Source: an uncultured Ruminococcus sp.
GTDB lineage: Bacteria > Bacillota > Clostridia > Oscillospirales > Acutalibacteraceae
Reading direction: 5' to 3'
NCBI GenBank assembly: GCA_902803035.1
Contig: CADCON010000097.1
Coordinates: 1 to 25,687 of the forward strand
DNA length: 25,687 nt
Shown: positions 1 to 7,636 of the stretch, one piece after another
How the letters are laid out: each line of letters opens with the position of its first letter
Position numbering within the stretch: the first letter of the stretch is position 1
Notes under the pieces: model-generated
The model's input: the letters and a program-made list of their open reading frames with translations, nothing else
Told to the model about the DNA's origin: nothing
Databases searched by the model: none
Made by a program: the position numbers and the translations under genes

Positions 1-2
1 CC

Positions 3-1040
3 ATTGCATCCGGCCTGAACAAAGACGCCAATGTATTATGGAATGTTCCTTACGGCGGAGGGGTGATGCCGAGTGATTGCGAGAATCTTACCATTTCTTC
101 CAAGCTCAGTGAAGTTGACATTCGTTCTTTATCCTTTTTTTACAATTTAAAGGAGATCGAGTTTGGTGAGCTTCCGATTAAGGATTTGTATGAAACGGTC
201 AAAGCTGTCCGGACAAGCAATCTTGATCTCCCGTTGACATATCGTACCAATATTCATGGGGTGGAGATTGACAATTCTTCTGAAGTGGTCTGTCTGGATA
301 ATATTCCGCTTAAAAATACCAGCGAAGTCAAAATGGCCATTGAGCTGTTCCCTGGTATCAAAAAGTTTGAGATGTGCGACTGCGGAATAAGCGATGAAAA
401 AATGGCAGAATTGCGTGACGCTTATCCGGATGTCAAATTCAAATGGATGCTGCATATTCTCATTTACGATATTCCGACTGACACGCAGGTTTTCTCTACA
501 CTTGTCGGAAACTGGGTCGCTTACGCGGACGAAAATACCTTTGCTCCTATTTTCAAATACTGCACAGATCTCAGAGCACTTGATCTCGGTCATTGGGATT
601 ACATCGGCGACATCAGCGAAATACGTAACCTGAAGAATCTCGAAATACTGATTATTTCTGATAATTGTATTTCCGATATATCACCGCTCGCTGACCTGAA
701 GCATTTGAAATATATGGATTTGCGCTATAACAAAATCACAGACGTTACGCCGCTGACCCAGCTGCAGGAGCTTCAGTTCCTTGAAATCGGAGGAAACAAA
801 TTAAAAAACGCGGAATTGCTTTGTGAATGCAGATCCCTGAAGTTTTTATATATCGAAGGAGGCATTATTTCAGGCGACGCAATCAAAGCACTGAATAAGG
901 GGTTACCTGAAGGCTGTGAATTCAAGATGAAAAATACAAGAGGCCATGAATGGTACAGAAGAATAATCAAAATGTTCAGAAGGTGGAAACAAGTCAAGGT
1001 TTATCATGATTGGGAAAACGTAGAGTATTATGACGAATAA
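3..1040 (+). CDS. Leucine-rich repeat protein (5'-truncated by the window edge)
   Basis: The frame is open from the first complete codon at position 3, so the gene probably enters from the left. A GTG/ATG pair at 63-68 follows a G-rich stretch and could be a start, but the upstream codons read as ordinary protein. The C-terminal half carries at least four internalin-like leucine-rich repeats, with cores such as LEILIISDNCISDISPLADL followed by LKYMDLRYNKITDVTPL, and a degenerate repeat before them. Such repeats form a solenoid used for protein binding. No signal peptide or anchor is visible in the part present; the C-terminus is short, basic and then acidic. The specific partner is unknown. 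The gene ends just before a strong terminator, so it is the last gene of its transcript. Confidence 0.8.
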   Translation: MASGLNKDANVLWNVPYGGGVMPSDCENLTISSKLSEVDIRSLSFFYNLKEIEFGELPIKDLYETVKAVRTSNLDLPLTYRTNIHGVEIDNSSEVVCLDNIPLKNTSEVKMAIELFPGIKKFEMCDCGISDEKMAELRDAYPDVKFKWMLHILIYDIPTDTQVFSTLVGNWVAYADENTFAPIFKYCTDLRALDLGHWDYIGDISEIRNLKNLEILIISDNCISDISPLADLKHLKYMDLRYNKITDVTPLTQLQELQFLEIGGNKLKNAELLCECRSLKFLYIEGGIISGDAIKALNKGLPEGCEFKMKNTRGHEWYRRIIKMFRRWKQVKVYHDWENVEYYDE

Positions 1041-1046
1041 CGAAAA

Positions 1047-1089
1047 CGACCGGAAGGAAAGGATTCCCGTATCCTCCGGTCGTTTTTTT
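1047..1089 (+). terminator. Rho-independent terminator of the LRR gene
   Basis: An 8-bp stem CGACCGGA (1047-1054) / TCCGGTCG (1075-1082) is extended past a 5' bulge by GGAT/ATCC (1061-1064/1071-1074) and followed by seven T. It starts seven bases after the stop codon. Confidence 0.9.
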
Positions 1090-1126
1090 GCTGAGACCGG
1101 CGGCGTAGCACTTCCTTCTTGCAGAG

Positions 1127-1171
1127 AAAAATGCTGCCGGCATAGTCCACAGCGGAATCTGCCGGCAGCAT
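1127..1171 (-). terminator. Terminator of the PH-domain gene
   Basis: Perfect 12-bp inverted repeat ATGCTGCCGGCA (1131-1142) / TGCCGGCAGCAT (1160-1171), 30 bases downstream of the minus-strand stop. Read on the minus strand it is followed by a short T run (1127-1130). It faces the LRR terminator in a convergent arrangement. Confidence 0.75.
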
Positions 1172-1201
1172 AGGGGGAAAAAATGAATGTGAAAGTCGTT
1201 A

Positions 1202-1606
1202 TCAGCCCTGGAAATGGTCGCTGAAATCTCCGTCGCTGTCGAGAATTTCAGTGCTGCGGAAGCCGCGGCGGGTCTTTTCCTTCTCGACGTTCTCTGAAAG
1301 GATATTTCTGAACTCATTGACGTGCTTGATGTTTCTGATTTCAAGCATGGGGCAGGTCTTGTCCTGAGAATGAACTTCGATGGTGCCAAGACCAAAGAGC
1401 TTCTGTACGAGGGTGCGCTTTACGCTGATATCCTGCACTCTGTAAAGGAGAATCTCATCTTCATATGTGCTGAGGAAACCCTTCTTGTAGATCAGCTTCT
1501 TGGTAGTGATGGCGTAAGTAGTGAATGAGAAGGGAAGAGCGAAGAATGTGCATCTCTTGCGCTCCTTGATAAGCACGGGATCCTGCTGAACCTGTTTTTT
1601 TGCCAT
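1202..1606 (-). CDS. Bacterial PH-domain protein (YdbS/bPH_2-like), 134 aa
   Basis: The short soluble protein matches the pattern of the bacterial pleckstrin-homology-like domain (DUF304/bPH_2): a strand TTYAITTKKLIYKKG, then acidic-aromatic DEILLYRVQDISVKRT, then LVQKLFGLGTIEVHS and a final helix with NEFRNILSENV. These domains usually occur next to membrane segments; this copy has only one weakly hydrophobic stretch near residues 21-30, so it is mostly the domain alone with a charged C-terminal tail ending in DGDFSDHFQG. The ATG at 1606 is preceded by AGGAGG (1620-1615). It has its own promoter and terminator and is monocistronic. The molecular role of the family is not established. Confidence 0.8.
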   Translation of the reverse strand: MAKKQVQQDPVLIKERKRCTFFALPFSFTTYAITTKKLIYKKGFLSTYEDEILLYRVQDISVKRTLVQKLFGLGTIEVHSQDKTCPMLEIRNIKHVNEFRNILSENVEKEKTRRGFRSTEILDSDGDFSDHFQG

Positions 1607-1690
1607 ATGGAATACCTCCTGAAAAATAAAATATGAATGAACCAGCCACGATGGAATGAAAAGCGGCTGAATCCAATATTGATTTAGTAC

Positions 1691-1719
1691 ATTATAACAT
1701 ACTTTACTCTAAATAACAA
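1691..1719 (-). promoter_or_regulatory. Sigma-A promoter of the PH-domain gene
   Basis: On the minus strand, TTGTTA (1719-1714), 17-bp spacer, TATAAT (1696-1691), with a TGT extended -10. It lies about 85 bases upstream of the ATG at 1606. Confidence 0.75.
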
Positions 1720-1776
1720 CCGCTTTTTACTATTATTTCAAAATAATGTCAAAACTGTAAAATAATTCAGATAGAG

Positions 1777-3060
1777 TTAGTCAAATTGCCTGCACATCAC
1801 CCAACCGTCGTTGACTTCCGTCACTAAAGCATCGATGATAAGGCCGTTCAGGCGATTGCCCCTGATGTGGGCGGGGGTGTAATTTTCCGTGTAGCCCTCG
1901 AAGACGCCTGGTTCCACTTCACGCTCCGCCAGCAGACGAACCCTTCTGCCAACCTGTGAACGAAGAAATTCCGCGGAGGATTCCGAGGTCACTCTGATCA
2001 TCTCTTCGCTGCGGAGGGTTTTAATGTGCTCATCGACCTGATCCGGGAAGGAATCGGCGCGGGTGCCCTTTCGTCTGGAATAGGCGAAGACATGGGCGCG
2101 GGCGAATCCGGTTTCTTTTACGAAAGCAAGCGACTGAGAGAATTCTTCCTCGGTTTCCCCGGCAAATCCAACCATGATATCGGTGGTAATGGAGGAATTG
2201 TCGAATGTGGAACGGATTTTATCGCACACCCGCCGGAAATGCGCCGTATCGTAATGGCGGTTCATTCTTCTGAGTGTCGCGTCACATCCGCTCTGCAACG
2301 CAAGATGGAATTGCGGACAGAATTCCGGTATTTCAGCGAGTCCCTCAATCAGTTCGTCGGGCGTAAGGTCAGGCTCCAATGAACCGAGCCGCACACGCTC
2401 GACGCCTTCCGCGGACGCCGCCGCCTTGACCGCTTCCAGAAGCCCCGTTCCGATATCGCTGCCATATGCCGAAAGGTTGATTCCCACCAGCACCACCTCG
2501 CGGAAATTCCTGCCGATACGCTGTGATTCCTCCAGAATATCCTGTATTGACCGGCTGCGCACCCTTCCTCTGGCGTAGGGAATAATGCAGTAGGTGCAGA
2601 ACCGGTTGCAGCCGTCCTCAATCTTGATGTAGGCGCGGGTGCGCTCATTCATGCCGCTGATGGAGGATTCCCCGCCATAGGTGCTGTCGTGCGGCTTTAT
2701 ATCGACGATGCGCTGATGTGTGCGCATAAATTCTTCAATGTAGCGGAGAAGCCGTCCTCGGTTGGAATTGCCGATGACGATATCCGCTTCATGCAATGCC
2801 TGACATTCCTCCGGAAAGGCCTGCGGCATACAGCCTGTCAGGACAATCACCGCGTCAGGATGCTCACGTCTTGCGCGGCGGACGGTCTGCCGCACCTTCT
2901 TGTCGCTGGTTCCGGTGACGGTGCAGCTGTTAACAATGAATACGTCCGCCTTCCCGTCCTCTGCGACCTGTTCAAAGCCGTTGGCGCAGAGCATATCCAT
3001 CATCACCTGAGATTCATACTGATTGACTTTACAGCCAAGTGTTGCTATTCCTGCTTTCAA
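1777..3060 (-). CDS. mtaB: tRNA (N6-threonylcarbamoyladenosine-37-C2)-methylthiotransferase MtaB
   Basis: Radical SAM methylthiotransferase of the MiaB/MtaB type that adds a methylthio group to t6A37 of tRNAs reading ANN codons. The N-terminal UPF0004 domain starts with IATLGCKVNQYES and supplies the second 4Fe-4S cluster through Cys10, Cys46 and Cys77. The radical SAM motif is GCNRFCTYC, with Cys151, Cys155 and Cys158. The C-terminus (about 365-427) is a TRAM-like RNA-binding domain. Length 427 aa is normal, and the TLGCKVNQ form points to MtaB rather than MiaB. The start is TTG at 3060 with AAGAAGG upstream; no better in-frame start exists. It lies 26 bp after the ABC-F stop codon, so the two are probably co-transcribed. 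Confidence 0.93.
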   Translation of the reverse strand: MKAGIATLGCKVNQYESQVMMDMLCANGFEQVAEDGKADVFIVNSCTVTGTSDKKVRQTVRRARREHPDAVIVLTGCMPQAFPEECQALHEADIVIGNSNRGRLLRYIEEFMRTHQRIVDIKPHDSTYGGESSISGMNERTRAYIKIEDGCNRFCTYCIIPYARGRVRSRSIQDILEESQRIGRNFREVVLVGINLSAYGSDIGTGLLEAVKAAASAEGVERVRLGSLEPDLTPDELIEGLAEIPEFCPQFHLALQSGCDATLRRMNRHYDTAHFRRVCDKIRSTFDNSSITTDIMVGFAGETEEEFSQSLAFVKETGFARAHVFAYSRRKGTRADSFPDQVDEHIKTLRSEEMIRVTSESSAEFLRSQVGRRVRLLAEREVEPGVFEGYTENYTPAHIRGNRLNGLIIDALVTEVNDGWVMCRQFD

Positions 3061-3086
3061 AGCCTGCCTTCTTTCGTTTTAGTCAT

Positions 3087-4991
3087 TTAATCGTACAATT
3101 CTTCCAGTTGTCCGTATAATTCATCGATTTCCCGCTGCATTTCCGCCGCCTGGGTTGTGAGTTCCATGATTTTCGCGTAATCCGAGCTGACGTCGGGAAG
3201 CGTCATCTGTTCGTTCAGTGCGATCAGCTCGGATTCCAGGCGTTCGATTTCCTTTTCGGCGGTTTCTATCTGTTTCTGCCGTTTTCTCTCCGCGGCGGCG
3301 GCTTCCTTGCGCTGCCTGTAGTCATTGACCCGCTTTTCCTTTTCGGCGTCGGACGCCTGTGCCGACGACGTCTTGGCGGTAGATTGCTCCGCGCGGAAGG
3401 CGGTCAGGTCATCGTAATTGCCCGCGTACTCTGTGACTGTTCCGTTCTCCATATAATAAATGCGGTCCGCCAGTCGATTGATGAAATACCGGTCGTGCGA
3501 GACCATGAAAATGGTGCCTTCGTAGCAGGTCAGTGCCATTTCGAGTGCTTCACGCGAGATGATGTCCAGGTGATTCGTCGGTTCGTCGAGCAGCAGCAGG
3601 TTGCATTGGGAGAGCATCAGCTTGAGAATGGCCACCCTCGCGCGTTCGCCGCCGCTGAGATCGCCTATGCTCTTGAACACGTCGTCGCCCTTGAAAAGAA
3701 AGGCCGCCAGAGAAGAACGCACCTGCGTTTCAGTCATGCGCGGGTATTCATCCCAAATCTCATACAGCACGGATTTGGCATTGTGCAGTGATTCCTGCGT
3801 CTGATCATAGTAGCCGACGTCGACATTCGAGCCGAGCGTGATATATCCCTTTGTGCCGGCAAGGCGGGAACAAAGCATCTTGAAAAGAGTCGTCTTGCCG
3901 CAGCCATTGGGACCGAGAAGGAAAACCCGCTCGCCTTTTCTGATATCAATGCTGACGTCGTGAAATATCTCCCTCGGGCCATAAGCGAACGAAAGATCCG
4001 TTGCTTTCAGCACCTCGTTGCCGCTTTCGTTTTTCACAGGAAAGCTGAAGCTGAAATCCTCCGGCAGCCGGTCGACCGCGACGAGCGTTTTTTTCAGGCG
4101 TTCAATCTGCTTGAGCTTGCTTTCGGCGGTACGGATGTTCTTTTCCCGGTTCCATCTCCGCTGCTGCTCCACAATGCCTTCGATGCGCTTGATTTCCCGC
4201 TGGGTGTTTTCATAGTGACGAATGGCGATCTCGCGGTTTTCCGCCTTTTTGTCGATGTAATAGCTGTAGCTGCCGCCGTAAATGGTGAGTCTGCGGTTTT
4301 CCAGCTCAAATGTTCGGGTGGTCACTCTGTCCAGAAAGAATCTGTCATGGGAGATCACGATATACGCGCCCCTGAAGGAACGTAAAAAATCCTCCAGCCA
4401 TTCAACCGACTCGATATCCAGATGGTTGGTCGGTTCGTCGAGAAGCAGCAGATTGGCTCCGGACAGCAGCATTTTGCACAGCTGCACCTTGGAACGCTGT
4501 CCGCCGCTCAGCGTGTACACGCCCTGTGAAAGCTGCTGCTCGGAAAATCCAAGTCCGAGAAGCGCGGAGCGCGCGCGGCTCTCATATGTCAGGCCGCCTC
4601 TGTCATTGAATTCCTCCGTAAGCCGGTGCTGTTCTTCAATGAGCGCGTGAATGTCCCCTTCATTGGCGGAGATCATCTCATTGAGTTCGCCAAGTCTTCG
4701 TTCAATTGCTTTGAGATCGTCAAATACAGTGAGCAGCTCTTCCAGCACGGTGCGTGAGCTGTTGATGGCAAACTGCTCGACATATCCGAGACGGGTGAAC
4801 CGGCTCTTGCTGAATGTGCCTGAATCAGGGGAGTATTCGCCCGTCAGCAGCCTGAAAAGGCTTGTTTTGCCGCAGCCGTTGACCCCGACCAATCCGATAC
4901 GGTCGCGTTCGTCTATCAGAAAGCTTATGTCTTCCAGAACAGTGTGCGCCCCGAAGGACAGTCCAAGTCCCGCCGCGTTCATCAGCGTCAT
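3087..4991 (-). CDS. ABC-F family ATPase (YdiF/Uup-like), 634 aa
   Basis: Twin-ATPase protein without membrane segments, the class that binds the ribosomal E site and acts as a translation factor or, in some members, an antibiotic-resistance factor. The first domain has Walker A GVNGCGKT (36-43), signature LSGGQ (161-165) and LLLLDEPTNHLD. The second has GPNGCGKT (360-367), LSGGE (445-449) and the same Walker B. Between them (about 243-315) is the charged helical linker typical of ABC-F. A C-terminal extension from about 545 is a Lys/Glu-rich coiled coil, as in Uup or YdiF. I chose ATG at 4991 because AAAGAAGG lies seven bases upstream; a TTG at 5012 would put that site inside the gene. Length and C-terminal extension favour a housekeeping rather than a resistance member, but this cannot be settled here. 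Confidence 0.93.
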   Translation of the reverse strand: MTLMNAAGLGLSFGAHTVLEDISFLIDERDRIGLVGVNGCGKTSLFRLLTGEYSPDSGTFSKSRFTRLGYVEQFAINSSRTVLEELLTVFDDLKAIERRLGELNEMISANEGDIHALIEEQHRLTEEFNDRGGLTYESRARSALLGLGFSEQQLSQGVYTLSGGQRSKVQLCKMLLSGANLLLLDEPTNHLDIESVEWLEDFLRSFRGAYIVISHDRFFLDRVTTRTFELENRRLTIYGGSYSYYIDKKAENREIAIRHYENTQREIKRIEGIVEQQRRWNREKNIRTAESKLKQIERLKKTLVAVDRLPEDFSFSFPVKNESGNEVLKATDLSFAYGPREIFHDVSIDIRKGERVFLLGPNGCGKTTLFKMLCSRLAGTKGYITLGSNVDVGYYDQTQESLHNAKSVLYEIWDEYPRMTETQVRSSLAAFLFKGDDVFKSIGDLSGGERARVAILKLMLSQCNLLLLDEPTNHLDIISREALEMALTCYEGTIFMVSHDRYFINRLADRIYYMENGTVTEYAGNYDDLTAFRAEQSTAKTSSAQASDAEKEKRVNDYRQRKEAAAAERKRQKQIETAEKEIERLESELIALNEQMTLPDVSSDYAKIMELTTQAAEMQREIDELYGQLEELYD

Positions 4992-5029
4992 TTCTATACC
5001 TTCTTTGCTCAATAAGTGTTATTATTTTC

Positions 5030-5058
5030 ATTATACCAAAATGCGGCTGTAGAATCAA
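5030..5058 (-). promoter_or_regulatory. Sigma-A promoter of the ABC-F/mtaB unit
   Basis: Minus strand TTGATT (5058-5053), 17-bp spacer, TATAAT (5035-5030) with TGG extended -10, about 39 bases before the ATG at 4991. Confidence 0.8.
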
Positions 5059-5223
5059 CTGATTTTTTTGTATTCCCGAAAAGAAGAAAATGATCATCGA
5101 GAAAGAAATGTCGGGCAGAAGGTAAATTGTGATGATAATGTTATGAATTTTTAACAATATATGAAATTGTTCAAGAATTTTATTAAATTTTATGTAAAAT
5201 CTTCCTTTTTTTTTATAAAGCTA
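5059..5223. other. AT-rich intergenic stretch without a gene
   Basis: The 378 bases between the ABC-F start and the XRE gene contain two divergent promoters. I see no credible ORF. The part nearest the XRE promoter holds TGTAAAATCTTCC at 5193-5205, which is a near inverted copy of an element on the other side of that promoter. Confidence 0.5.
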
Positions 5224-5301
5224 TTGACTTATTCTAAGAAAAATGTTAGAATTAAAACAAAAGAAGGAAGGATTTTACAATTTTTTTCGGATTTGTAAAA
5301 T
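5193..5301. repeat. Inverted repeats flanking the XRE-gene promoter
   Basis: TGTAAAATCTTCC (5193-5205) and GGAAGGATTTTACA (5266-5279) are inverted copies differing by one inserted G, and they bracket the -35/-10 pair. A third copy forms a perfect 9-bp inverted repeat, ATTTTACAA (5272-5280) / TTGTAAAAT (5293-5301). Possible operator half-sites; the AT-rich background lowers confidence. Confidence 0.4.
5224..5252 (+). promoter_or_regulatory. Sigma-A promoter of the small XRE regulator
   Basis: TTGACT (5224-5229), 17-bp spacer, TAGAAT (5247-5252). It predicts a leader of roughly 110 bases before the ATG at 5370. Confidence 0.75.
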
Positions 5302-5369
5302 TTACTTTTTGTTTATTTTTTCTGTTAGTAACTGGCGGTATATTTATTTTTATAGAAAGGACGGTTTAT

Positions 5370-5642
5370 ATGTACTACAAGGATGGATGCGGCGTTCTTA
5401 ATGTTGTGGGTCCTAAGTTGAGAAGCCTGAGAAATGGCAGAAATATATCTCAGACCGAATTCAGCAGACTGTGCAGAGAAAAAGGCGTTAAACGCTCAGT
5501 CGCTACCATCAGCAAAATCGAGAATCAGCTCCGGTCAGTGTATGATTATGAGGTTCAGATTTTTGCTGATGTTCTCGGCATCCCGATTGATGAGCTTTAT
5601 GCCGTTGAAGTGGAAGAAACTGATGTGCAGGACGCCTGTTGA
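5370..5642 (+). CDS. XRE-family helix-turn-helix regulator, 90 aa
   Basis: Single-domain DNA-binding protein. The HTH_3/Cro-C1 fold covers about residues 12-76: VGPKLRSLRNGRNISQTEFSRL gives the first helices, a slightly long turn CREKGVKRSVATISKIENQ holds the recognition helix, and FADVLGIPIDELY is the typical last helix. There is no ligand or dimerisation domain, only a short acidic tail. The ATG at 5370 is preceded by AAAGGACGG. It is monocistronic, with its own promoter, a roughly 110-base leader and a terminator. Repeated TTTTACA elements around the promoter suggest autoregulation, which is inference. Target genes are unknown. Confidence 0.85.
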   Translation: MYYKDGCGVLNVVGPKLRSLRNGRNISQTEFSRLCREKGVKRSVATISKIENQLRSVYDYEVQIFADVLGIPIDELYAVEVEETDVQDAC

Positions 5643-5693
5643 ATCGGTTACATGGCTGCTGAGTCACCAAACGGTCGGTGTGTCATTCAATTG

Positions 5694-5731
5694 AATCCGC
5701 AGATATCTCAGCCGGATATCTGCGGATTTTT
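5694..5731 (+). terminator. Terminator of the XRE gene
   Basis: Perfect 14-bp inverted repeat AATCCGCAGATATC (5694-5707) / GATATCTGCGGATT (5715-5728), seven-base loop, then T run to 5731. The convergent apbE stop codon follows at 5734-5736; on that strand there is no T run after the stem. Confidence 0.88.
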
Positions 5732-5733
5732 CG

Positions 5734-6708
5734 TTACGCGCGAATGATTTCCTGTTCATTTGTAATAAAAACGGCTCGCACACCGCTGAATTGCCGGAGA
5801 ACCGGGAGGGATTTTTCGTACCCCAGAAGCATACAGACAGTGGAAAGTGCGTCGCATTGCTCTGAGCTTTCCGCGATGACGGTCACGGAATACAGTCCGG
5901 TGTCACAGGGCATTCCGTCCGAGGCGCGGAGAATATGATGATAGATCCTGCCGTCATATTCAAAGTAACGCTGGTAAACCCCCGACGTCACCACCGAAGC
6001 GTCGCTTACCGTGACAATATCCGCCTGATCGTCCGAAAACGGCTTCCGTATGCCGACCCGCCAGCCGCTCCCGTCCGGTTTGCTGCCGAGTGCGTAGACA
6101 TTGCCGCCCAGATCGATGATCGCGGAATTTACCCCTTGTTGCCTCAGATAAGCGGCCATTTTGTCGGCAATGAATCCCTTGGCAATCGCGCCCAGGTCAA
6201 TTCCCATTCCGCTCGGAAGAATGACGTCATGACCGTCTACGCGTATTTTCGTGTAATCAATCAGTTCCGCAGCGCGCTTGAGTTCATCGGCGTCCGGAAC
6301 GGCGCATTCTTCTCCGCTGAAATGCCAGAGGGCTTTGGCCGGATAGACCGTTATATCAAACGCTCCTCCGCTGACGGCACAGTAATCCAGCGCATGGACA
6401 AGCAGTTCCGCCGTTTCATCTGAAACCCTGACCGGGCTGCCGTGGCTGTGATTGATCCGGTAGATGTCGCTTCCGCTGGTGGTCGCGCTGAGAAGTCTGT
6501 CGTACTTCCCGCACAACGCAAAGGCACCATCCAAGTATTCCTGCGCGTTTTCGCTTCCATCATAAATGGTGACAGTGCAAATAGTGTCCAGCAGGAATCT
6601 TGTGTCCTGCAACGGTTTTTTGTCAGTGCCCGAAAGATACAAGGTAACGACCGCCGCAAACGAGAAAAGAATCAATGCAGCCAAAAGAATAATCCGGTTT
6701 TTTTTCAA
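5734..6708 (-). CDS. apbE: FAD:protein FMN transferase (ApbE/Ftp)
   Basis: Transfers FMN from FAD to a Thr/Ser of target flavoproteins, outside the cytoplasmic membrane. The N-terminal hydrophobic segment (about 5-25) is a signal anchor without a lipobox Cys. Family motifs occur in order: GGAFDITVYPA (114-124), DLGAIAKGF (171-179, FAD-binding region), IDLGGN (198-203), TSGVYQRYF (241-249), then YHHILRASDGMP and QCDALSTVCMLLG near the C-terminus with the Mg-binding Asp. Length 324 aa is normal. The start is TTG at 6708 with GAGG eight bases upstream. It is divergent from the Gx-transporter gene, a partner often found near ApbE in redox loci such as rnf. No FMN-accepting substrate (S/T-G-A-T motif protein) is in the window. 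Confidence 0.92.
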   Translation of the reverse strand: MKKNRIILLAALILFSFAAVVTLYLSGTDKKPLQDTRFLLDTICTVTIYDGSENAQEYLDGAFALCGKYDRLLSATTSGSDIYRINHSHGSPVRVSDETAELLVHALDYCAVSGGAFDITVYPAKALWHFSGEECAVPDADELKRAAELIDYTKIRVDGHDVILPSGMGIDLGAIAKGFIADKMAAYLRQQGVNSAIIDLGGNVYALGSKPDGSGWRVGIRKPFSDDQADIVTVSDASVVTSGVYQRYFEYDGRIYHHILRASDGMPCDTGLYSVTVIAESSEQCDALSTVCMLLGYEKSLPVLRQFSGVRAVFITNEQEIIRA

Positions 6709-6725
6709 AATAATCGCCTCGGATG

Positions 6726-6754
6726 TTGCAATTTATTTTCTGATCAATTAGAAT
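6726..6754 (+). promoter_or_regulatory. Sigma-A promoter of the Gx-transporter gene
   Basis: TTGCAA (6726-6731), 17-bp spacer, TAGAAT (6749-6754), about 32 bases before the ATG at 6786. It lies in the apbE divergent region; I could not identify an equally good promoter for apbE. Confidence 0.65.
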
Positions 6755-6785
6755 ACTATTGAAACGGAACGAAGGGGGAGAGAGA

Positions 6786-7322
6786 ATGCAAAAAAGACGG
6801 GTGAAGACCGTAATGATCGCCTCTGCCGCGCTGCTCGCTTCGCTGGCGATACTGCTCGGATATGTGGAATACCTGATTCCCGTTGTGCCGCCTGTAGCAG
6901 GCATCAAGCTGGGGCTGGGGAACATTGCGGTGCTTGCCACGCTTGTCCTGCTCAGGTCTGACAGAATGGCTGTCTTCATCATGTTGACAAAGGTTACGCT
7001 CTGTTCGCTGCTTTTTTCCGGAGTGGGCGGATTGGCCTATTCCATCGCCGGAGGTATCGGCAGTCTGGCGGTAATGATGATACTGCGGAGAATGAATTCC
7101 CTCTCGGCTGCCGGTATCAGCAGCGCGGGCGGTGCGGCTCATATGGCGGCGCAGGTAGCTGTCGCGGCGTTTGTCACGTCAAGCCCGGAAGTGCTGATGC
7201 TTCTGCCACTTCTGACCGCTGTGGGAACGGTGACAGGATTTCTCAACGGAATGATTGTCAATCTGGCGTCAAAAAGCCTGAAACAATACCTGACAGCAGC
7301 GGGTTTTCCGACGGAAGAATGA
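6786..7322 (+). CDS. Gx transporter family membrane protein (heptaprenyl-diphosphate synthase component I-like), 178 aa
   Basis: Very hydrophobic protein with about five membrane segments, matching the Hpre_diP_synt_I/Gx family by the run PPVAGIKLGLGNIAVLATL near the N-terminus and FSGVGGLAYSIAGGIGSLAV in the middle. The name derives from an old link with heptaprenyl diphosphate synthase; the fold resembles ECF-type substrate-binding subunits, and the substrate is not established. ATG at 6786 is chosen over an upstream TTG (6759) because AAGGGGGAG lies between them at ribosome-binding distance. It is monocistronic with promoter and terminator. Divergence from apbE suggests a shared redox or quinone context, which is inference. 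Confidence 0.85.
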   Translation: MQKRRVKTVMIASAALLASLAILLGYVEYLIPVVPPVAGIKLGLGNIAVLATLVLLRSDRMAVFIMLTKVTLCSLLFSGVGGLAYSIAGGIGSLAVMMILRRMNSLSAAGISSAGGAAHMAAQVAVAAFVTSSPEVLMLLPLLTAVGTVTGFLNGMIVNLASKSLKQYLTAAGFPTEE

Positions 7323-7334
7323 TTCCAATATAAA

Positions 7335-7368
7335 AAGCGGGTGGAGATAACGATCCATCCGCTTTTTT
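7335..7368 (+). terminator. Terminator of the Gx-transporter gene
   Basis: AAGCGGGTGGA (7335-7345) pairs with TCCATCCGCTT (7354-7364) with one G-U pair, eight-base loop, then six T. The A run on the left could allow bidirectional use. Confidence 0.88.
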
Positions 7369-7436
7369 ATGTGAGCATCTCACACCCGAATGGTGCGGTA
7401 TTGACATAATTCAAAGAGCCTGCTGACGAATCTCAC

Positions 7437-7610
7437 CGCACACGATTGGCATCTTTTCCAGGCCTGTCCGACCCGGAATCCACGTCAATCACACAGCGTA
7501 TGACACGCAGTTCCGGCTTGATCCGGTCCAAAAATCTTTTAGCCGCCCGTACACTTCAGGAATCGTCAGCAGACTCTGACTCGTGGGAACGTAAACAATA
7601 ATAAAACAAT
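7437..7610 (-). pseudogene. Possible decayed ORF fragment
   Basis: In the 268 bases between the Gx terminator and the XRE gene, two overlapping minus-strand frames read like protein without having a start. One contains IIVYVPTSQSLLTIPEV and runs to a stop at about 7489. The other contains AAKRFLDRIKPELRVIRCVI, followed by DVDSGSD, to a stop at 7437-7439. A frame switch near 7545 would join them. I do not recognise the family. This could be chance coding in ordinary intergenic DNA. Confidence 0.2.
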
Positions 7611-7636
7611 ATCTAATGAAAAATAACTTCCGATTG

